Assembly (NCBI GenBank): GCA_002841315.1
Contig: PHEW01000004.1
Coordinates: 186,001-250,000 of the forward strand
DNA: 64,000 nucleotides
Direction of reading: 5' to 3'
DNA from: Actinobacteria bacterium HGW-Actinobacteria-4
GTDB taxonomy: Bacteria; Actinomycetota; Actinomycetes; Actinomycetales; Demequinaceae
The notes beneath the pieces were generated by a model. That model was not told where the DNA came from. It saw only the letters and a program-made list of their open reading frames with translations, and ran no database searches. Made by a program: the position numbers and the translations under genes. Positions 61,825-64,000 of this stretch are shown here, one piece after another (position 1 is the first letter of the stretch; the number at the start of each line of letters is the position of its first letter).

Positions 61825-64000
61825 CAAACCGCTTGCATCTTTGAGCATCACGGGGTTGTTATCTGCGTAGCGGTATCGATCGAGCGTTCTCGGGTCGCCC
61901 GGGTCCATCAGTGGGTCTGGCGAGAGGAACCGGCCGAGGGTGGGGTCGTAGTAGCGGGCGTTCAAGTACATCAACCCGGTGTGGTGGTCTTCGGTTTGTC
62001 CCAGCCAGCCACGGTCGGTGGTGAGGTTGTCTGCGCCGCGGATGGTCCCGTAGGGGGTGTAGGCGTTGCGGGTGATCGTTGACTCAGCCCAGTCCGGGTT
62101 GCCCTCAGAGTCACGCGCATCAAGCATGGTGAACGTCGCCGAGCCTTGAATGTCCCCAATCAGATACTTCAGCCCTGTGGCGTCTTTCATGGCGACGGTG
62201 GCACCAGCGAACGTGTAGTACCTCGTGGCCGTCAAGTCATCTTCCACGAGCTCATCGGTGTTAGGGTCTTCGATCTCGGTGTCCCCAAAGTACGCCGTCG
62301 CCGACTCTTCGCCGATACGCGCCACACGTTGCCCACCCGCGTCATACACATACATGGTCGTCACAGGGGGCTGTACGCCGACGGTCGCCGTCGTCGACAC
62401 CAAGTTCGAGGACACATCCCACACGAACGTCGTCACCACATCGCCCACCGTGCGGGAGATCATCCGACCAGCATCGTCATACCCGTACAGGTCACTACTC
62501 GGCGCATCCATCAAGGTCACCGTGACATCAGTGACGTGCACCTGCTCCACATCCACCGAATCCGTCCCCGTCACCCCAGAAACCACCTCAAGACTGACCG
62601 TCAGGGTGGTTGCCGGTAGCAAGCTGGACGCATCCACACTCACCGGCGTGGTGGACGTGGTCGGGTTGCCCGCATCCCACGCACTGACCATGTCACCAGT
62701 GATCATTTCGGACACGCTCGCCACTGGATCCGCATCATTCGTGACCGTCACACGGAACGAGTCGCTGGCATCCAAGTCCAGCACCCCGTGGGCCACATTC
62801 ACGCTCACTTCAGCCGCCACTTGATCGGTGACGTCGAGGTCACGTGCCAACACCGCGTTGACGCCCGGAGAGACAACACCGGTGAAGGTGATTATCGCAT
62901 CGGCCACACTGACCAACCCTGTGGAAGCGGAACCGTCATCCCCGGCCTCCACCCAACCAGACGCCCAACCAGAGCTGCCGGTGTAGGTGTTGGAGGCGAA
63001 GTCATCCGACACCACTATCTGAGTCTGAGACTCCACACCCTTCACCGCGTGGAACGCATCCGACTCGTCATAGTTGAACGTCTTCACCAACGCAGCGTCA
63101 GCAACCAAATTGCTGATACTGGTGATCCTGCCCGAATCCGAATACGACCACTGCGTCGCATACGCCGTACCCGCATGCCCCGTGCCCCCAAGAGCCGCGC
63201 CCGCCAGCGACGAACCACCCGGACCCTCAGACCACCACGTCTCACCCGTTGCAGGCGCCACCGACTCACACGTGAAACTCTCAGTGTCGCTAGTGAACTC
63301 AGTCCACGCAGCAGCCAAACGATTGAAATCGTCATACACGAAACACTGCGCACCATACAACTCAGACGCGACAGCGGACGGACGGTTCACACCATCGACA
63401 ATACTCGTGACCCTGCCCACTTCGTCGTGTTCGAAGTCGTCGTGCTGGATGTACTTGGTGAGTTCTGCATCGTCCACGTAGGACGCCTGCAGGGACTCCA
63501 CCGCCCCCGTGACATTGTCATACGTCAACGACCGCGTCACCGTGTTCGCATAGGTGCGCGACACGAACCGACCAATGTTGTCATAGACCACACCAGTCAC
63601 GACGGGCGTTGTCACCGTCGTAGCACCGTCAACACCGATGATCTCCATCGATACCGCTTGACCGAACCGGTTGTACTGCGTGATCGGCGTCTCCTGAAGG
63701 AGACCTCCCACCGCGGGCAACGTCACCCGCGCCCGACCCAACGGATCATCGCCATAGTCAAAGGTGCGGGTGTAGGAGTGATTGCTGAGGTCACCCAAGC
63801 TCGGGTGCGTGGGCAACGTGGTAGTCGACGACAACGGCCGATGCAACACATTCGTGTCGTCCCCGTAGTTCATCGTCGTCTCGGTCGTCAAAGCCACCGC
63901 CGTGAGGGTGCCGGCACCGACCACGGTGGTAGCAGTCTCCTTCTCCAACACACCAACATGCGGGGAATCCTTCGAGTACTCCCACGACGCCGAAGACGAG
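61060..64000 (-). CDS. Rhs/YD-repeat protein with polymorphic toxin tip, N-terminus outside the window
   Basis: At least 979 residues are open to the right edge. The visible N-terminal part is YD-repeat-like (YTRTFDYGDDPLGRARVTL), the middle has a beta-sandwich-like stretch (about 62500-62870), and the Rhs core end is present: TGLMYLNARYYDPTLGRFLSPDP, then NNPVMLKDASGL. The last 254 residues form the variable tip. Rhs proteins are large surface or secreted toxin carriers in which the tip is released into neighbouring cells. Two internal segments of this gene recur as fragments at 56614 and 58679. The secretion signal, if any, is not visible. Confidence 0.93.
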   Translation of the reverse strand, partial: SSSASWEYSKDSPHVGVLEKETATTVVGAGTLTAVALTTETTMNYGDDTNVLHRPLSSTTTLPTHPSLGDLSNHSYTRTFDYGDDPLGRARVTLPAVGGLLQETPITQYNRFGQAVSMEIIGVDGATTVTTPVVTGVVYDNIGRFVSRTYANTVTRSLTYDNVTGAVESLQASYVDDAELTKYIQHDDFEHDEVGRVTSIVDGVNRPSAVASELYGAQCFVYDDFNRLAAAWTEFTSDTESFTCESVAPATGETWWSEGPGGSSLAGAALGGTGHAGTAYATQWSYSDSGRITSISNLVADAALVKTFNYDESDAFHAVKGVESQTQIVVSDDFASNTYTGSSGWASGWVEAGDDGSASTGLVSVADAIITFTGVVSPGVNAVLARDLDVTDQVAAEVSVNVAHGVLDLDASDSFRVTVTNDADPVASVSEMITGDMVSAWDAGNPTTSTTPVSVDASSLLPATTLTVSLEVVSGVTGTDSVDVEQVHVTDVTVTLMDAPSSDLYGYDDAGRMISRTVGDVVTTFVWDVSSNLVSTTATVGVQPPVTTMYVYDAGGQRVARIGEESATAYFGDTEIEDPNTDELVEDDLTATRYYTFAGATVAMKDATGLKYLIGDIQGSATFTMLDARDSEGNPDWAESTITRNAYTPYGTIRGADNLTTDRGWLGQTEDHHTGLMYLNARYYDPTLGRFLSPDPLMDPGDPRTLDRYRYADNNPVMLKDASGLCSVHMNAKELEDCANASKNSGEILRKVKQQAYSDQAGIKRGWAEQVRRLNSPPELSMLVIGRMVALTSDWNSSPTADYIRTLDSSRLNYILREGLRPVMSLDFGALMRNYYRVGYGLLSSGPNDYTEEYMAVAGLFRYWRTGGPHDFKTYERAEFGMSYKVDLHLPGTESTVRADSLGNMQFGYMMASWGVDLENALGGSNSGGPAGKIDQLDDQSIVAGYELYSLHPDGLTTEDMLSYLQSDAYLKTVPLAAG

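Noticed and set aside
1..64000. tRNA or rRNA genes
   Set aside because: No cloverleaf-like or rRNA-like sequence was recognised, although a covariance-model search was not possible.

Overview
This is a 64 kb, high-G+C (roughly two thirds by eye) chromosomal window from an actinomycete. Gene content and order point to the Micrococcales or a close relative: a mihF-gmk-rpoZ-coaBC-metK-priA run, an actinobacterial-type pyrF, frequent GTG/TTG starts, and the block ruvC-ruvA-ruvB-secD-secF-relA next to ppi, hisS and aspS. Almost every gene lies on the minus strand, so transcription runs from high to low coordinates. Only the MMPL transporter, the cyclophilin/DUF349 pair and one hypothetical gene are on the plus strand. 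No rRNA, tRNA or CRISPR array was seen.

Layout, left to right. 1-12249: priA (cut by the left edge), metK, coaBC, rpoZ, gmk, mihF, and the pyrimidine genes pyrF, carB, carA, pyrC, pyrB, pyrR, mostly joined by 1-4 nt overlaps. 12250-16925: nusB, efp and the shikimate genes aroQ, aroB, aroK, aroC; the aroB-aroQ gap is filled with short tandem and inverted repeats. 16975-29616: a complete monoderm type IV pilus cluster (pilB, pilT, pilC, pilA, three large minor-pilin-like genes, prepilin peptidase, pilM, pilN, pilO) sitting between aroE and aroC. 29695-36941: aroE, mltG, ruvX, alaS, rpsD, rarA. 36982-54142: MMPL permease, aspS, hisS, cyclophilin, DUF349 protein, a hypothetical gene, relA, secF, secD, ruvB, ruvA, ruvC, yebC. 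yajC is missing from its usual place before secD.

54182-64000 is an accessory island built around Rhs (YD-repeat) sequences. A long rhs gene runs off the right edge. Its C-terminal tip carries the signature residues I know from polymorphic toxin type 44, is poorer in G+C than the core, and is followed 25 nt later by a small lipoprotein gene. Downstream are two partial copies of the same internal rhs segment. Each is abutted or overlapped by a different small gene, and five short lipoprotein genes lie within 6.2 kb, at least three of them sharing a Gly-x-Trp plus two-cysteine pattern. Two IS3-type transposase tails in opposite orientation and a 117 bp duplication of a neighbouring membrane gene show repeated rearrangement. 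The rearrangement joints share GCATCGGC.

Reading as a whole: the left five sixths is core metabolism, translation, recombination and secretion plus a surface pilus. The right sixth looks like a contact-dependent toxin locus with displaced rhs cassettes and a candidate lipoprotein immunity family. That family, and the inverted-repeat/TGTGAC element found in two intergenic regions, are the best candidates for undescribed biology here.
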